Of a stretch of 64,000 nucleotides of DNA, positions 53,448 through 62,430 are shown piece after piece (within the stretch, counting starts at the first letter, position 1; every line of letters begins with the position of its first letter). The stretch is from positions 62,001-126,000 of the forward strand of contig JAQWMX010000007.1 of the NCBI GenBank assembly GCA_029246545.1, written 5' to 3'. Made by a program: the position numbers and the translations under genes. The stretch comes from Gammaproteobacteria bacterium (lineage in GTDB: Bacteria; Pseudomonadota; Gammaproteobacteria; Pseudomonadales; Pseudohongiellaceae). Under the pieces are notes generated by a model that saw only the letters and a program-made list of their open reading frames with translations, was not told where the DNA came from and did no database searches.

Positions 53448-54080
53448 TCAAAGAGCTACTAAGCCACTTTGTTTGATGCCATCAATGATAAATTGAATAG
53501 CCAGAGCTGATAATAGAACACCCATGACTCTTGCGATTACATGCATACCAGTGACACCAAGTAGTTTTTGTAATTTGGCGGCAAGTATCAAACAGGCAAA
53601 TGTTAATAACAAAATAGCCAGTAAAGATGCAATGATTATTGCCTGGCCGGTGACATCGCCTTCTTGATTGGCTATAAGTAATATGACAGCGCCCATAGCT
53701 CCGGGACCGGCGATTAGTGGGGTGGCTAAGGGGAAGACCGAGATATCAGATTTGGTGAAAGCTTCCTGTTCTTCTTCACTGGTAGTGGATGTGACCCCTG
53801 AAGAACGCGCAAAGACCATTTCAATACCAATGAGAAGTAGTAAAACACCGCCGGCGATTCTTAATGCGGCAAGGGAAATACCGAGACTCGATAAGAGAAT
53901 CTCTCCGATTAGAGCAAATGTGACTAAAATAATAGTAGCGATTAATGTGCCACGAATGGCGGCAGACATTTTTTGTTGAGCATTATAGTCTGCTGTTAGT
54001 ACGGCAAACATAGCGGCAACGTCCAACGACCCAATAGTGGCAAAAAAAGTAGTTAATGCAAGAATTGCAGTTTCAAGCAT
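53448..54080 (-). CDS. MarC family integral membrane protein
   Basis: 210 residues with six hydrophobic segments. The family motifs FFATIGSLDVAAMFAVLT and FPLATPLIAGPGAMGAVILL are visible, one in each half. MarC proteins are of unknown function despite an old link to antibiotic resistance; they may be transporters. It lies alone between the Fur-controlled receptor gene and the cupin gene. Confidence 0.92.
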   Translation of the reverse strand: MLETAILALTTFFATIGSLDVAAMFAVLTADYNAQQKMSAAIRGTLIATIILVTFALIGEILLSSLGISLAALRIAGGVLLLLIGIEMVFARSSGVTSTTSEEEQEAFTKSDISVFPLATPLIAGPGAMGAVILLIANQEGDVTGQAIIIASLLAILLLTFACLILAAKLQKLLGVTGMHVIARVMGVLLSALAIQFIIDGIKQSGLVAL

Positions 54081-54167
54081 GCTTGTTATTTAGATGAGAA
54101 GCTTTCCTTATTATTGACCCAAAACCATGGTTACACGGTCTTGAGCCAATATCCAGAACCAAGTTAT

Positions 54168-54953
54168 TTAGTTAGCAGGTAGTGCAATTAATTCACGATA
54201 GAGATCATTGCCATCAGCAGTCCAGTTGCCATCCCAGCCTTCTGGGACAACAAAAAAATCGCCAGCGTAAAAAGTCTGTGGCTCACCACCAACTTGAGTC
54301 AGGGTAGCAGAACCATTTAAGACATAAACAAATTCCTCACTCATATCTGTAAAATCAGCTGAATTAGGCGAAACATCCATTACCGTTATAGCTAATTCTG
54401 CGCCATCCCAAATAGTTTTTCTGTTTGATTCTGCATCAGGACCTGCCGGTGGAAATGAAGAAACATCCAGGCCTAAGCCTGACATGTAGGTAGGGCCAAC
54501 CATTGTTGGGAAAGCGCCAGGAATAGCTTCACCACGCTCGTCACTAATGACTAGCAATACCTGATATAAATTGTTGCCTTGGGTAATAAAGGTGCCAGAC
54601 CAACCTAATGGGATTACGAAGAAGTCCCCAGTATTAAAAGTCGCAGTTTGCCCATCTTTGCCTATAAAAGTTGCTGAACCATTAATAAGGTAGCAGAACT
54701 CTTGAATAGGAAAGCTGTCAACTTCAATGACCTCGATATTGTTGGGTCCATTACCAGCAGCCATAGAAACATTGAATTTGTCTCCATCGTAAAGTGTTTT
54801 CCCATAGCGCATGATGCCATTTTCGTCTGCGCCTCCCTCAAGTCCTAGTCCTGATAAGGTTGCTCTATCTAAGCGCAATACATCTTGAGCGAATAATTGT
54901 GAACTAAAAGCTAAGCCGAATAGGCAGGTTAAAAGTATTTTTATAGATTTCAT
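54168..54953 (-). CDS. Exported double-cupin protein
   Basis: About 261 residues from ATG 54953, which starts a signal peptide ending at QLFAQ; the longer frame to 54995 overlaps its ribosome binding site region (GAGAG). Two cupin_3-type domains in tandem: SFPIQEFCYLINGSATFIGKDG...NTGDFFVIPLGWSGTF and DMSEEFVYVLNGSATLT...YAGDFFVVPEGWDGNW. They are close in sequence to each other, a fold duplication. Metal-binding His residues are lacking at the usual cupin positions. Such domains resemble (S)-ureidoglycine or EutQ-type cupins, but the exported form has unknown function. Confidence 0.82.
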   Translation of the reverse strand: MKSIKILLTCLFGLAFSSQLFAQDVLRLDRATLSGLGLEGGADENGIMRYGKTLYDGDKFNVSMAAGNGPNNIEVIEVDSFPIQEFCYLINGSATFIGKDGQTATFNTGDFFVIPLGWSGTFITQGNNLYQVLLVISDERGEAIPGAFPTMVGPTYMSGLGLDVSSFPPAGPDAESNRKTIWDGAELAITVMDVSPNSADFTDMSEEFVYVLNGSATLTQVGGEPQTFYAGDFFVVPEGWDGNWTADGNDLYRELIALPAN

Positions 54954-55004
54954 TTTGATTTCTCTCATCTCTTTTTTAAGTGAACAATATTGCAATTTCG
55001 TTTG

Positions 55005-55742
55005 TCATTGTTGAGTCATACTCACATAAGCTTCTGTAATCGCGATCCAAGGTTCGCTGTTGTAAAAAACAATCCTAAACACTTGAGAAACTACGAGTGC
55101 GGTACCACCCCAAATATACGCTTTGTTTATCTTGCCGTGAACTACTTGATCGTAAATAACGCCTGCCAGAAGCGGAATATCAGCTCCAACATACATCCAG
55201 AATGACCCTATTGTTAAGGTATCTAATGATCCAAACATTGGTCTTAGCATTGGCCAGCGTAATACAGCTGCACCTAGAATTGTTAATGTTGTGAGAAGCA
55301 TTAAGCGTTTATGCAGGTCCGATTTAGTCTGAAAGTATATTGCACTACAGAAAAATACTGTGAACATGATCATGTCGATGCCAGAGATGGCTAGAAGTCA
55401 CGGTGGATAAAAATGCGTTTGTGCGCGTGCGGTAAACACAGTTGTACCTACGACAACTAATAATGCTGCAATAGCAACACCAAATACGCCTAGCTTGCGG
55501 TGAAAAGAAACGTTGCCTGTACGAACTAGAAAGGCTTGTACGATAAAAAGAATAATCCAGGCTGAAAATACTAATCCGTGAAGATGCACGCTAAGTCTTA
55601 ACTCACGTGCATCTGTAAATTCTTTAAAGTAATAAGAAGGCCCAAAACCGACGATGACAATAAATGCTGCAAATAATGCAATTGCAGGGAAAAATATTCT
55701 ATCTGCAGATCTGGGGTTGATATTCAGTGCTTGTTCAGTCAT
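55005..55742 (-). pseudogene. Multi-spanning membrane protein interrupted by TGA
   Basis: Read as one frame, the protein has ~245 residues with seven or so transmembrane helices: LSVHLHGLVFSAWIILF, FHRKLGVFGVAIAALL, then ARAQTHFYPP-stop, and in the same frame LLAISGIDMIMFTVFF, LHKRLMLLTTLTILGAA to the C-terminus. TGA at 55398-55400 is the only lesion and could come from CGA (Arg) by one transition. The His-rich segments (HLHG, HRKLG, LHKRLM) recall exported-protein neighbours of unknown function in many aerobic bacteria. It is a nonsense pseudogene unless the codon is a sequencing error. Confidence 0.75.
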
Positions 55743-56141
55743 TAAAATTCTCTTTTAGGAATAAAGTTAAGGTAATAATTGGGATAGATTAATTTTTTAA
55801 TGAAAATCGCCAAGACCTATTTTTCCCTTATAAAAAAACAGATCTTGGCGGCACTTACCCTACATTGCTACATTCGAGGAAAAAAAATGCAATAGGTGAT
55901 TTACATCCGTAATACACCTGTGGTTAATCTAAAAAATCCTCATATGTAATGCAATACTTATGCAGATAATAGTCTGTTTATACCTAAAACTGAATTAAGT
56001 GAGGGTGCCATAAACTTGATTTTAGCAGCTACAGCAAGCGAATCTTCTGGAAGTGTATATAAAGTGACACTACCTAAGAGTGTTGGTAAAAAGGCCGGGG
56101 TGCACTTTCAACTAATTAGCCATAACTTACTAGCGAATAAG
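55743..56141. other. 399-bp region with an orphan open frame
   Basis: Mostly without genes. The plus-strand frame 55950-56168 has no convincing start or ribosome binding site but reads protein-like in its middle (YADNSLFIPKTELSEGA, then VYKVTLPKSVGKKAGVHF). It overlaps the end of the MBL gene on the other strand. It could be a gene remnant; I do not recognise it. Confidence 0.3.
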
Positions 56142-57083
56142 CTATGGTGGTGGTTCACCTTGCATTAGATGAGGTGGCAAGGTGTCTGTAATAGCTTCAG
56201 GGACGCCTAATGGGCCGGGGCCTGCTATGCCAAAACCTGGGCCTCTGGTCCACCATAAAAAAGTCGGAGAATAATCAGGAAATCGCGCAGCCATTATCGG
56301 TGCAAATTCACGTAAGGGTACACCCGGTTGTGCGACATCTTGATAAACTTGCATATAATTAATTGCTTCATCAAGCACTTCAGGTCCGCCATTTGGACCA
56401 TGTCCAGGGTAAACCAGGTTGATAGGTGAGAATGCTTGTACTGATTCAAGTGCTCCGATCCAGCTTGCAGGATTGTTTAAATCAGCAAAGTAGGGATGCA
56501 TTTGCGCGAAGATTAAATCGCCAGTAATTAATGCCTCTAATGATGGAATATAAAAGACCATTGCATCCATGGTTTCTGCTGGGATCAAATCCATAAACTG
56601 GATTTCATAGTCTTCTAGGAAAATGTTATTGCCAATTAGAAGCTCAGGAATAACTGGTTGTATTGGAAGCTGAGAGCCATAAAGCGGCTCCCAATGTACC
56701 CATTTAGATTGAAATTGTGTGGAAATTTCATCGATCACTGGCTGGCGGGCTAAAACCTGAACGTCTGGAAAAGCTTCGACAAGTGGGGCGAGCCCCATAT
56801 AGTGATCAGGATGGCCATGGGTTAATAAAATATGGGTAAGTTCACGACCATTACTTTTTAATCTTTCAGCAAGTATTTCCCCGTCGCCTAGCAACCAAGG
56901 TGAATCAATTTGGATAGCTTCATTTTCGCCGAGCAGGGTAAAAGAGTTTTCTCCGATACCGCTATACTGACCTGTATAAACCTCTAGTTGTAGTCCATTC
57001 GATTCAGCCGCACAGGCTGATAATTGAAATGAAATAAATATAATTAAAGCTGGGTATGTAAATAATTTATTAGTTTTTATCAT
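56142..57083 (-). CDS. MBL-fold metallo-hydrolase, lipoprotein
   Basis: 313 residues; signal sequence with lipobox FQLSACAAE. The zinc motif is complete, THGHPDHYMG (HxHxDH), followed by TGDLIFAQMHPYF and YPGHGPNGG, which carry the other ligands. Overall similar to the SoxH/quinoprotein-relay group of MBL hydrolases of unknown substrate. It differs in this from the exported MBL-fold protein at 19969, which lost the motif. Direct upstream neighbour is the symporter gene on the same strand, 63 bp away. Confidence 0.88.
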   Translation of the reverse strand: MIKTNKLFTYPALIIFISFQLSACAAESNGLQLEVYTGQYSGIGENSFTLLGENEAIQIDSPWLLGDGEILAERLKSNGRELTHILLTHGHPDHYMGLAPLVEAFPDVQVLARQPVIDEISTQFQSKWVHWEPLYGSQLPIQPVIPELLIGNNIFLEDYEIQFMDLIPAETMDAMVFYIPSLEALITGDLIFAQMHPYFADLNNPASWIGALESVQAFSPINLVYPGHGPNGGPEVLDEAINYMQVYQDVAQPGVPLREFAPIMAARFPDYSPTFLWWTRGPGFGIAGPGPLGVPEAITDTLPPHLMQGEPPP

Positions 57084-57146
57084 TTTATTTTTACCATATT
57101 TATTGTGTTAAATATTTTTAATTTAAAGTTTAAATAATTCGGGTAT

Positions 57147-58820
57147 CTAACCTGGCACGCGTATATCTTCAACCATCGCTTGTACTTCTTGCGGTGGTGC
57201 TGCGGTAAAATGGCAAACAACAAAAGCCGTTACGAAATTTAGTAGGGTGCCAAGTGTCCCAACACCTTCTGGCGAAATACCAAGCCACCAACCATCAGCG
57301 TTATCAGCTGCTGGGTTAATAAAGGTGTAATAAATAATGTAGCTTGCTGTAAAGATGATTCCCACCAGCATGCCAGAAATGGCACCTTCTTTATTCATGC
57401 GCTTATAGAAAATCCCCAATACTATGGCAGGGAAGAAGGAAGAACTCGCAAGACCGAAGGCGAACGCTACAACCTCTGCAACAAAGCCAGGCGGATTAAT
57501 GCCAAAATAACCAGCAATACAAACTGCGAAAAATATAGCGATACGCGCTGAAAGCAATTCTTTTTTCTCACTAATATTGGGCATCAAATTTGATTTTAAT
57601 AAATCGTGAGAAATGGCAGATGATATGACTAAGAGTAAGCCGGCAGCTGTGGAAAGTGCAGCAGCAAGTCCTCCCGCTGCAACTAAGGCAACCACCCAAT
57701 TTGGTAGCTGAGCTATTTCTGGATTCGCCAATACAATAATATCCCGGTCTACTGTAAGTTCGTTATCTTGTGGGTCAGCAAGATACTGAATGATTCCATC
57801 ATTATTTTTGTCTTCGAAGCTGATGAGATTTGTTGCTTCCCAAGTTTTAAACCATTCCGGCATGGCACTGTATTCAACATTACTAACAGTATTAATTAAA
57901 TTTGCTCTGGCAAAAGCTGAAATAGTTGGAGCAGTGGTATACAAAATGGCAATAAAAAATATTGCATAAAGTGCTGACTTCCGTGCAGCTCTAACACTAG
58001 GCACCGTAAAAAAACGAATAATGACATGAGGTAAACCGGCTGTACCAAACATTAGTGCAGCTGTAATAAAAAATACATCTAACTTGCTGCGGATACTTTC
58101 GGTATATGCCGCAAAGCCTAATTCCTGATTTAAGCCATCTAAGCGATCAAGTAGATAGCCGCCACCATATTCAGGATTTAATTCTGCACCAAAACCAATA
58201 TGGGGAATGACATTGCCTGTCATTAATAGTGAGATAAAAATGGCTGGCACCATAAACGCAAAGATCAACACACAATATTGCGCTACCTGGGTATAAGTAA
58301 TGCCTTTCATGCCGCCTAGCACCGCATAAAAGAACACAATGGTCATGCCAATTAAAACACCAATGTTAATGTCGACTTCCAAGAAGCGAGAAAAGACTAC
58401 ACCAACGCCACGCATTTGTCCGGCAACGTAGGTAAAAGAAATGAAAACTGCACAAAGCAAAGCCACGATTCTAGCGGTCTGAGAGTAATAACGTTCACCA
58501 ATAAAGTCGGGCACGGTAAATTTACCAAAGTCACGTAAATAAGGGGCAATCAACATGGCAAGCAGCACGTAGCCGCCAGTCCAGCCCATTAGGTAAACAG
58601 AGCCGTCGCGCCCCATAAAAGAAATAATGCCTGCCATAGAAATAAATGAAGCCGCCGACATCCAGTCAGCAGCAGTAGCTAGTCCATTTGCAAGCGGCGG
58701 GACATGCGCTCCGGCGATATAAAAATCACTGGTTGAAGAGGCGCGGGATTTGATAGCAATTGTGATGTACAGCAGAAAAGTTATGCCGACAAAAAGGTAG
58801 GTCATTTCCTGAACGGACAT
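57147..58820 (-). CDS. Sodium:solute symporter, large subunit type (ActP-like)
   Basis: 557 residues of the SSS family with about 13 transmembrane helices. MARKS: YIAGAHVPPLANGLATAADWMSAASFISMAG, FTVPDFIGERYYSQ, GGMKGITYTQVAQY, AAGGLAAALSTAAGLLL. This subgroup occurs with a DUF4212 small subunit, as here (start 6 bp after it), and is usually linked to acetate or short-chain acid uptake. An inserted loop (FEDKNNDGIIQYL) is a feature of the subgroup. Substrate unproven. Confidence 0.9.
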   Translation of the reverse strand: MSVQEMTYLFVGITFLLYITIAIKSRASSTSDFYIAGAHVPPLANGLATAADWMSAASFISMAGIISFMGRDGSVYLMGWTGGYVLLAMLIAPYLRDFGKFTVPDFIGERYYSQTARIVALLCAVFISFTYVAGQMRGVGVVFSRFLEVDINIGVLIGMTIVFFYAVLGGMKGITYTQVAQYCVLIFAFMVPAIFISLLMTGNVIPHIGFGAELNPEYGGGYLLDRLDGLNQELGFAAYTESIRSKLDVFFITAALMFGTAGLPHVIIRFFTVPSVRAARKSALYAIFFIAILYTTAPTISAFARANLINTVSNVEYSAMPEWFKTWEATNLISFEDKNNDGIIQYLADPQDNELTVDRDIIVLANPEIAQLPNWVVALVAAGGLAAALSTAAGLLLVISSAISHDLLKSNLMPNISEKKELLSARIAIFFAVCIAGYFGINPPGFVAEVVAFAFGLASSSFFPAIVLGIFYKRMNKEGAISGMLVGIIFTASYIIYYTFINPAADNADGWWLGISPEGVGTLGTLLNFVTAFVVCHFTAAPPQEVQAMVEDIRVPG

Positions 58821-58826
58821 TTTTAT

Positions 58827-59093
58827 CTATTCCTCATCATTAAGCTTGTACTTATCGTCGAGCTTATCCATCGCTTTAAGGTAGAAATAGATTAGAAATA
58901 CATAAATAAAAATGGCGCCTTGTTGTGAAATCCAGAAGCCCAATTTGAAACCGGCAAAACGAAAGTTGTCGAGCACATCGACGAAAATAATGCCTAATAA
59001 AAAGGAAACGACAAACCAGATGCCTAGTAAGATTTTCACTAGACGTATATTTTCCTGCCAGTAGCCAGGAGAGTCTTTTTCAGTATGCTTCAT
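58827..59093 (-). CDS. DUF4212 symporter small subunit
   Basis: 88 residues with two transmembrane helices (LLGIWFVVSFLLGIIFVDVL and GAIFIYVFLIYFYL) joined by FKLGFWISQQG, the family signature. Always found before the large symporter subunit in such operons, and it is thought to support it. Confidence 0.92.
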   Translation of the reverse strand: MKHTEKDSPGYWQENIRLVKILLGIWFVVSFLLGIIFVDVLDNFRFAGFKLGFWISQQGAIFIYVFLIYFYLKAMDKLDDKYKLNDEE

Positions 59094-59133
59094 TCGCCCG
59101 ATTATACTTATGCGGCTAAAAATCGAAAGTTTA

Positions 59134-59940
59134 TCATGAAAGAGTTAAGACACCCTGCTTAACTTTACTGAGAACTTTTTCGGAAGTATTACCACGCATT
59201 AACGCAGCGGCACCTTTTCTATGCATCGTGCCAATTACTACCAAATCGGCATTGATCTCTTCAGCATAGCGGGAAATAACTTCAGCGGGATCACCTTCTT
59301 CTAAATGTACATTTTCTGTATCAAGACCAGTGAATTTAAGTAATTGTTCTCGATCCGGGTAATGCATACTGTCTTTATAGGAATTGATGGCATAAAGTTC
59401 AGCATTATAAAGGGATGCAACCCTATCGGCGTGTTTAAGAATTTTTTCATTTAATTCTATATATTTTGATTTTTCAGTTCTGATATTCAAAGCCGCGAGA
59501 ATAACTTTCCTTTGGCTCCTGGATTCGGGTCGTACGATCGTCACAGGACAGGGTGATTTGCGTAATAAATCCCATTTAGAATTAGTGAACATGCTGCGGC
59601 GTACAGTAGCGTTGTAATCAGGAATGAAAATAACGTCCGGTTGAATACGATCGGCGCAATTTAAAACCGCTTCTGACCATTCCATTGTCCAACATAGCTC
59701 ATAGCTAAAATCCAGGCCTGATTCAACTGCAGGTTTGGTGAGTTCATCCAGCCACTTACTGTCTCTGTATAAACCCTGATTGCGGGCTTTAAGGTCGGTA
59801 TTGTCTACATCAGGGCAGATGAATAAATGCAATTTTGGTGGCACTTTTCTAGCTTTTAAGGTAACTAGCGCGCGATCAAGAGCAATATGGGTATCTTGAC
59901 TTGGTTCGATAATAACGAGTATGTAATCCTGTGCGCTCAT
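59134..59940 (-). CDS. Tandem universal stress protein (UspE-like)
   Basis: 268 residues with two Usp domains. The second is better conserved, with GTMHRKGAAALMRGNTSEKVL (the G2xG9xGS-type ATP-binding loop) near the end; the first has FIPDYNATVRRSMFTNSKW. Such proteins help survival in stasis or oxygen limitation. It is the first gene of the unit usp-DUF4212-symporter. An FNR-like palindrome lies 80-95 bp upstream. Confidence 0.88.
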   Translation of the reverse strand: MSAQDYILVIIEPSQDTHIALDRALVTLKARKVPPKLHLFICPDVDNTDLKARNQGLYRDSKWLDELTKPAVESGLDFSYELCWTMEWSEAVLNCADRIQPDVIFIPDYNATVRRSMFTNSKWDLLRKSPCPVTIVRPESRSQRKVILAALNIRTEKSKYIELNEKILKHADRVASLYNAELYAINSYKDSMHYPDREQLLKFTGLDTENVHLEEGDPAEVISRYAEEINADLVVIGTMHRKGAAALMRGNTSEKVLSKVKQGVLTLS

Positions 59941-60018
59941 GTTAAAACTCCAGATTAATGCCTTACTTATTTATTAAAAGTTAATAGATAAATGGTAATA
60001 CTAATTATCTAAAGTGAA

Positions 60019-60034
60019 TATGATCGAGATCATA
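60019..60034. promoter_or_regulatory. FNR-like palindrome upstream of the universal stress protein gene
   Basis: TATGATCGAGATCATA is a perfect 16-bp palindrome and contains TGAT-N4-ATCA, the core of FNR/Anr boxes (outer T/A differ from TTGAT/ATCAA). It lies about 85 bp before ATG 59940. Usp genes are often Anr/FNR-dependent. Confidence 0.5.
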
Positions 60035-60079
60035 TGAATTGTAATTGATGAAAAATAAAAGGTGAATAACAAAAAGTTG

Positions 60080-60856
60080 CTAATCGGTGCGCAAAACTTT
60101 CAGAAGAGGTTTAAAACATTTGGGATTAGCAAAAACCAATTGATTGCTTTGTAGGCAATCTGGGTTGCCCTGATGATCGCTGATTAAACCGCCAGCTTCC
60201 TGAATTAATAGGATTCCTGCAGCTACGTCCCACTGCTTGAGACCAGAAACCCAACCTGCATCTAGTTTACCACTTGCGACATATGCTAGATCGAGAGCGG
60301 CTGAACCAGTAACGCGAATCCCGCCGATGTTATCTTTGATCTTTTTTTGCAGAGCGAGTGCCAGTTCATAGTGATCACCACCGGCAAAGCTCATGCTAAG
60401 AGCAACTTCTTGTAATTTAGTTTTCTTGCCAACTCTAATGCGAGTGTCATTTAAACGCGAGCCTTCGCCTTTCGTGGCAGTAAACTCATCTTGCCGAATT
60501 GGATCAAGAATTACTGCATGTTCAAGCTTGTTATTTTTTACACAGGCCATGGAAATGCAGAAATGTGGAAAGCCACGCATGAAATTCCGAGTGCCATCTA
60601 TAGGGTCTATATACCATATTGTTGATTTATCTTCACCCTCGATCAGGCCGGATTCCTCTCCAAGAAAACTATGTTCCGGATACGCTTTTTGAATAGAGCT
60701 AATCAGAAGTGTTTCGACTTCTTGATCAACGTTAGTGACGTAATCATTATCGCCTTTATCAAACACCTGTATCCGATCAAGTCTATCTGAAGCTTGAACA
60801 ATAATATCTGATGCTTCTCGGGCGGCGCGAAGAGCGATATTTACAATCGGATGCAT
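60080..60856 (-). CDS. suhB: Inositol-1-monophosphatase family protein SuhB
   Basis: 258 residues. Metal motifs FLGEESG, WYIDPIDGTRNFMRGFPHF and WDVAAGILLIQEAGG are complete. Besides the phosphatase activity, SuhB in gammaproteobacteria supports rRNA antitermination with Nus factors. It is divergent from trmJ, the same arrangement as in E. coli relatives, with a 117-bp shared promoter region. Confidence 0.95.
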   Translation of the reverse strand: MHPIVNIALRAAREASDIIVQASDRLDRIQVFDKGDNDYVTNVDQEVETLLISSIQKAYPEHSFLGEESGLIEGEDKSTIWYIDPIDGTRNFMRGFPHFCISMACVKNNKLEHAVILDPIRQDEFTATKGEGSRLNDTRIRVGKKTKLQEVALSMSFAGGDHYELALALQKKIKDNIGGIRVTGSAALDLAYVASGKLDAGWVSGLKQWDVAAGILLIQEAGGLISDHQGNPDCLQSNQLVFANPKCFKPLLKVLRTD

Positions 60857-60973
60857 GTGGTTTAAGCCTTATGGTGAACGGGATAAAAATCGGGCGCTAT
60901 AATATCAGAGCCAGCCGGTTTCTGCTAAGATGCGCGCTCTGTAACTTTCAGCAAAATAGCTCAGCCAAAGAAA

Positions 60974-61720
60974 TTGCACTTAGATAACATCCGCATTGTA
61001 CTAGTAAACACTTCTCATCCAGGAAATATCGGAGCAGCCGCGCGTGCCATGAAAAATATGGGGCTGTCGAAACTTTATTTGGTCACCCCTAAAGATTACC
61101 CTTCTGGAGTTGCAATAGGTAGAGCATCATCAGCTCTGGATATTCTTGATAATGCTGTCCTTTGTGAAGATTTAACGGAAGCCATCGCTGATTGCAGTTT
61201 GGTGGTTGGCACCAGCGCCCGATCCAGAAGAATTCCTTGGCCAGTAGTTGATCCTGGAACTTGCGCAAAGAAATTAGTCGAAGAAGGCCAGCAGCAGAAA
61301 GTAGCGCTAGTGTTTGGGCGTGAAGACAGGGGCTTAAGTAATGAAGAGTTGCAGCTTTGCCATTTTCATGTGCAGATTGCGGCAAACCCAGAATACAGTT
61401 CTTTAAATCTAGCCGCAGCAGTGATGGTGCTCAGTCATGAGATATACCAGTTAAAAGAACAGCTTGAAGAAGGTAATCAGGAAGTAACAGAAAGTTGGGA
61501 TAATGATTTAGCCACAGTCGCTGAAGTTGAGACCTATCTAGAGCATCTTGAACAAATGCTTATCCAAATCGACTTTCATGATCCTGAGAACCCTCGACAT
61601 TTAATGCCTAGGTTGAGACGGCTCTATAATCGTGTGCGTGTAGATAAAATGGAAATTAATATCCTGCATGGCATTGTTTCGGAAACACGGAAAATGCTGA
61701 ATAAGCTAAGTAAAAAATAA
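60974..61720 (+). CDS. trmJ: tRNA (cytidine/uridine-2'-O-)-methyltransferase
   Basis: 248 residues from a TTG start. It methylates the ribose of position 32 in tRNA. SPOUT motifs: IRIVLVNTSHPGNIGAAARAMKNMGL, ALVFGREDRGLSNEEL, SSLNLAAAVMVLSHE. The C-terminal extension with HLEQMLIQIDFHDP and MPRLRRLYNRVRV is TrmJ-specific. It precedes iscR, a standard gammaproteobacterial order. Confidence 0.95.
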   Translation: MHLDNIRIVLVNTSHPGNIGAAARAMKNMGLSKLYLVTPKDYPSGVAIGRASSALDILDNAVLCEDLTEAIADCSLVVGTSARSRRIPWPVVDPGTCAKKLVEEGQQQKVALVFGREDRGLSNEELQLCHFHVQIAANPEYSSLNLAAAVMVLSHEIYQLKEQLEEGNQEVTESWDNDLATVAEVETYLEHLEQMLIQIDFHDPENPRHLMPRLRRLYNRVRVDKMEINILHGIVSETRKMLNKLSKK

Positions 61721-61790
61721 GCTGCATAAGTAAGAGTAGGGCGAAAAGGGCGATTAACTGCATTTCACTGAATGCTTAGCTACTTGTTTA

Positions 61791-61815
61791 ATACTTGACC
61801 AAAAGAGTTGGTTAT
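61791..61815 (+). promoter_or_regulatory. IscR type 1 site 1, overlapping the iscR promoter
   Basis: The 25-bp site starts ATACTTGACC and ends AGTTGGTTAT, matching the type 1 IscR pattern (ATA..TGAC...AGT.GG.TAT). It overlaps the -35 element TTGACC (61795-61800); a GATAAT -10 element lies 17 bp further on (61818-61823). Holo-IscR binding here would repress the isc operon. Confidence 0.85.
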
Positions 61816-61821
61816 TAGATA

Positions 61822-61846
61822 ATACCTGAGTAATTTAATCAGGATT
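61822..61846 (+). promoter_or_regulatory. IscR type 1 site 2
   Basis: Begins ATACCTGAGT and ends ATCAGGATT; agrees with the type 1 pattern at most positions and overlaps the -10 and start region. Two adjacent sites are also known before the E. coli iscR gene. Confidence 0.7.
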
Positions 61847-61870
61847 AGATACAGAGTTAAAAAGACAACT

Positions 61871-62359
61871 ATGCGTCTTACTACAAAAGGTCGTTATGCC
61901 GTTACAGCGATGCTGGATTTAAGCATTAACGCTAGTGATGGCCCAGTTAGCTTGGTTGATATTTCACAACGCCAGGATATCTCACTGTCTTATCTAGAAC
62001 AGCTGTTCTCTAAGTTGCGTAAGAAAGAGTTAGTTAATAGTGTGCGTGGTCCAGGTGGAGGCTATCAATTAAGCCGAGCTGAAAGTGATATTGATATGGC
62101 CGAAATTATTGATGCCGTTAGTGAATCCTTGGATACAACCAAGTGTCAGGGTTCCGGTGATTGTCAGAATGGTTCTATCTGTTTAACCCATCATTTATGG
62201 GAGGATTTAAGTGAGCAGATATATAGTTATTTAAGCAATATTTCTCTGGCGGACCTAATCTCAAAAAGAGAAATCAGTCAGATAGCGCAAAGCCAACAAG
62301 ATAGGCATATAGAAAAACTAGAAAAAAGTTTTGACACTATTGCCAGTAGTACTAGCTAG
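61871..62359 (+). CDS. iscR: Fe-S cluster regulator IscR
   Basis: 162 residues, Rrf2 family. Winged helix [47 protein letters not shown]. The [2Fe-2S] ligands are Cys92, Cys98, Cys104 and His107 in [10 protein letters not shown] and ICLTHHLW, at the E. coli positions. It represses its own operon when it holds a cluster. Confidence 0.97.
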   Translation: MRLTTKGRYAVTAMLDLSINASDGPVSLVDISQRQDISLSYLEQLFSKLRKKELVNSVRGPGGGYQLSRAESDIDMAEIIDAVSESLDTTKCQGSGDCQNGSICLTHHLWEDLSEQIYSYLSNISLADLISKREISQIAQSQQDRHIEKLEKSFDTIASSTS

Positions 62360-62430
62360 TTAAATTAAAAGTAAAAAAGTTAGAAAAAGTAATAACAATT
62401 AGCAAACAAGAGGTTTAAGAAGTAGACGTT

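Noticed and set aside
55005-55742. TGA as selenocysteine or recoded codon
   Set aside because: No SECIS-like hairpin looked for in detail is evident, the position is not in a redox motif, and TGA is used as a normal stop elsewhere in the window.
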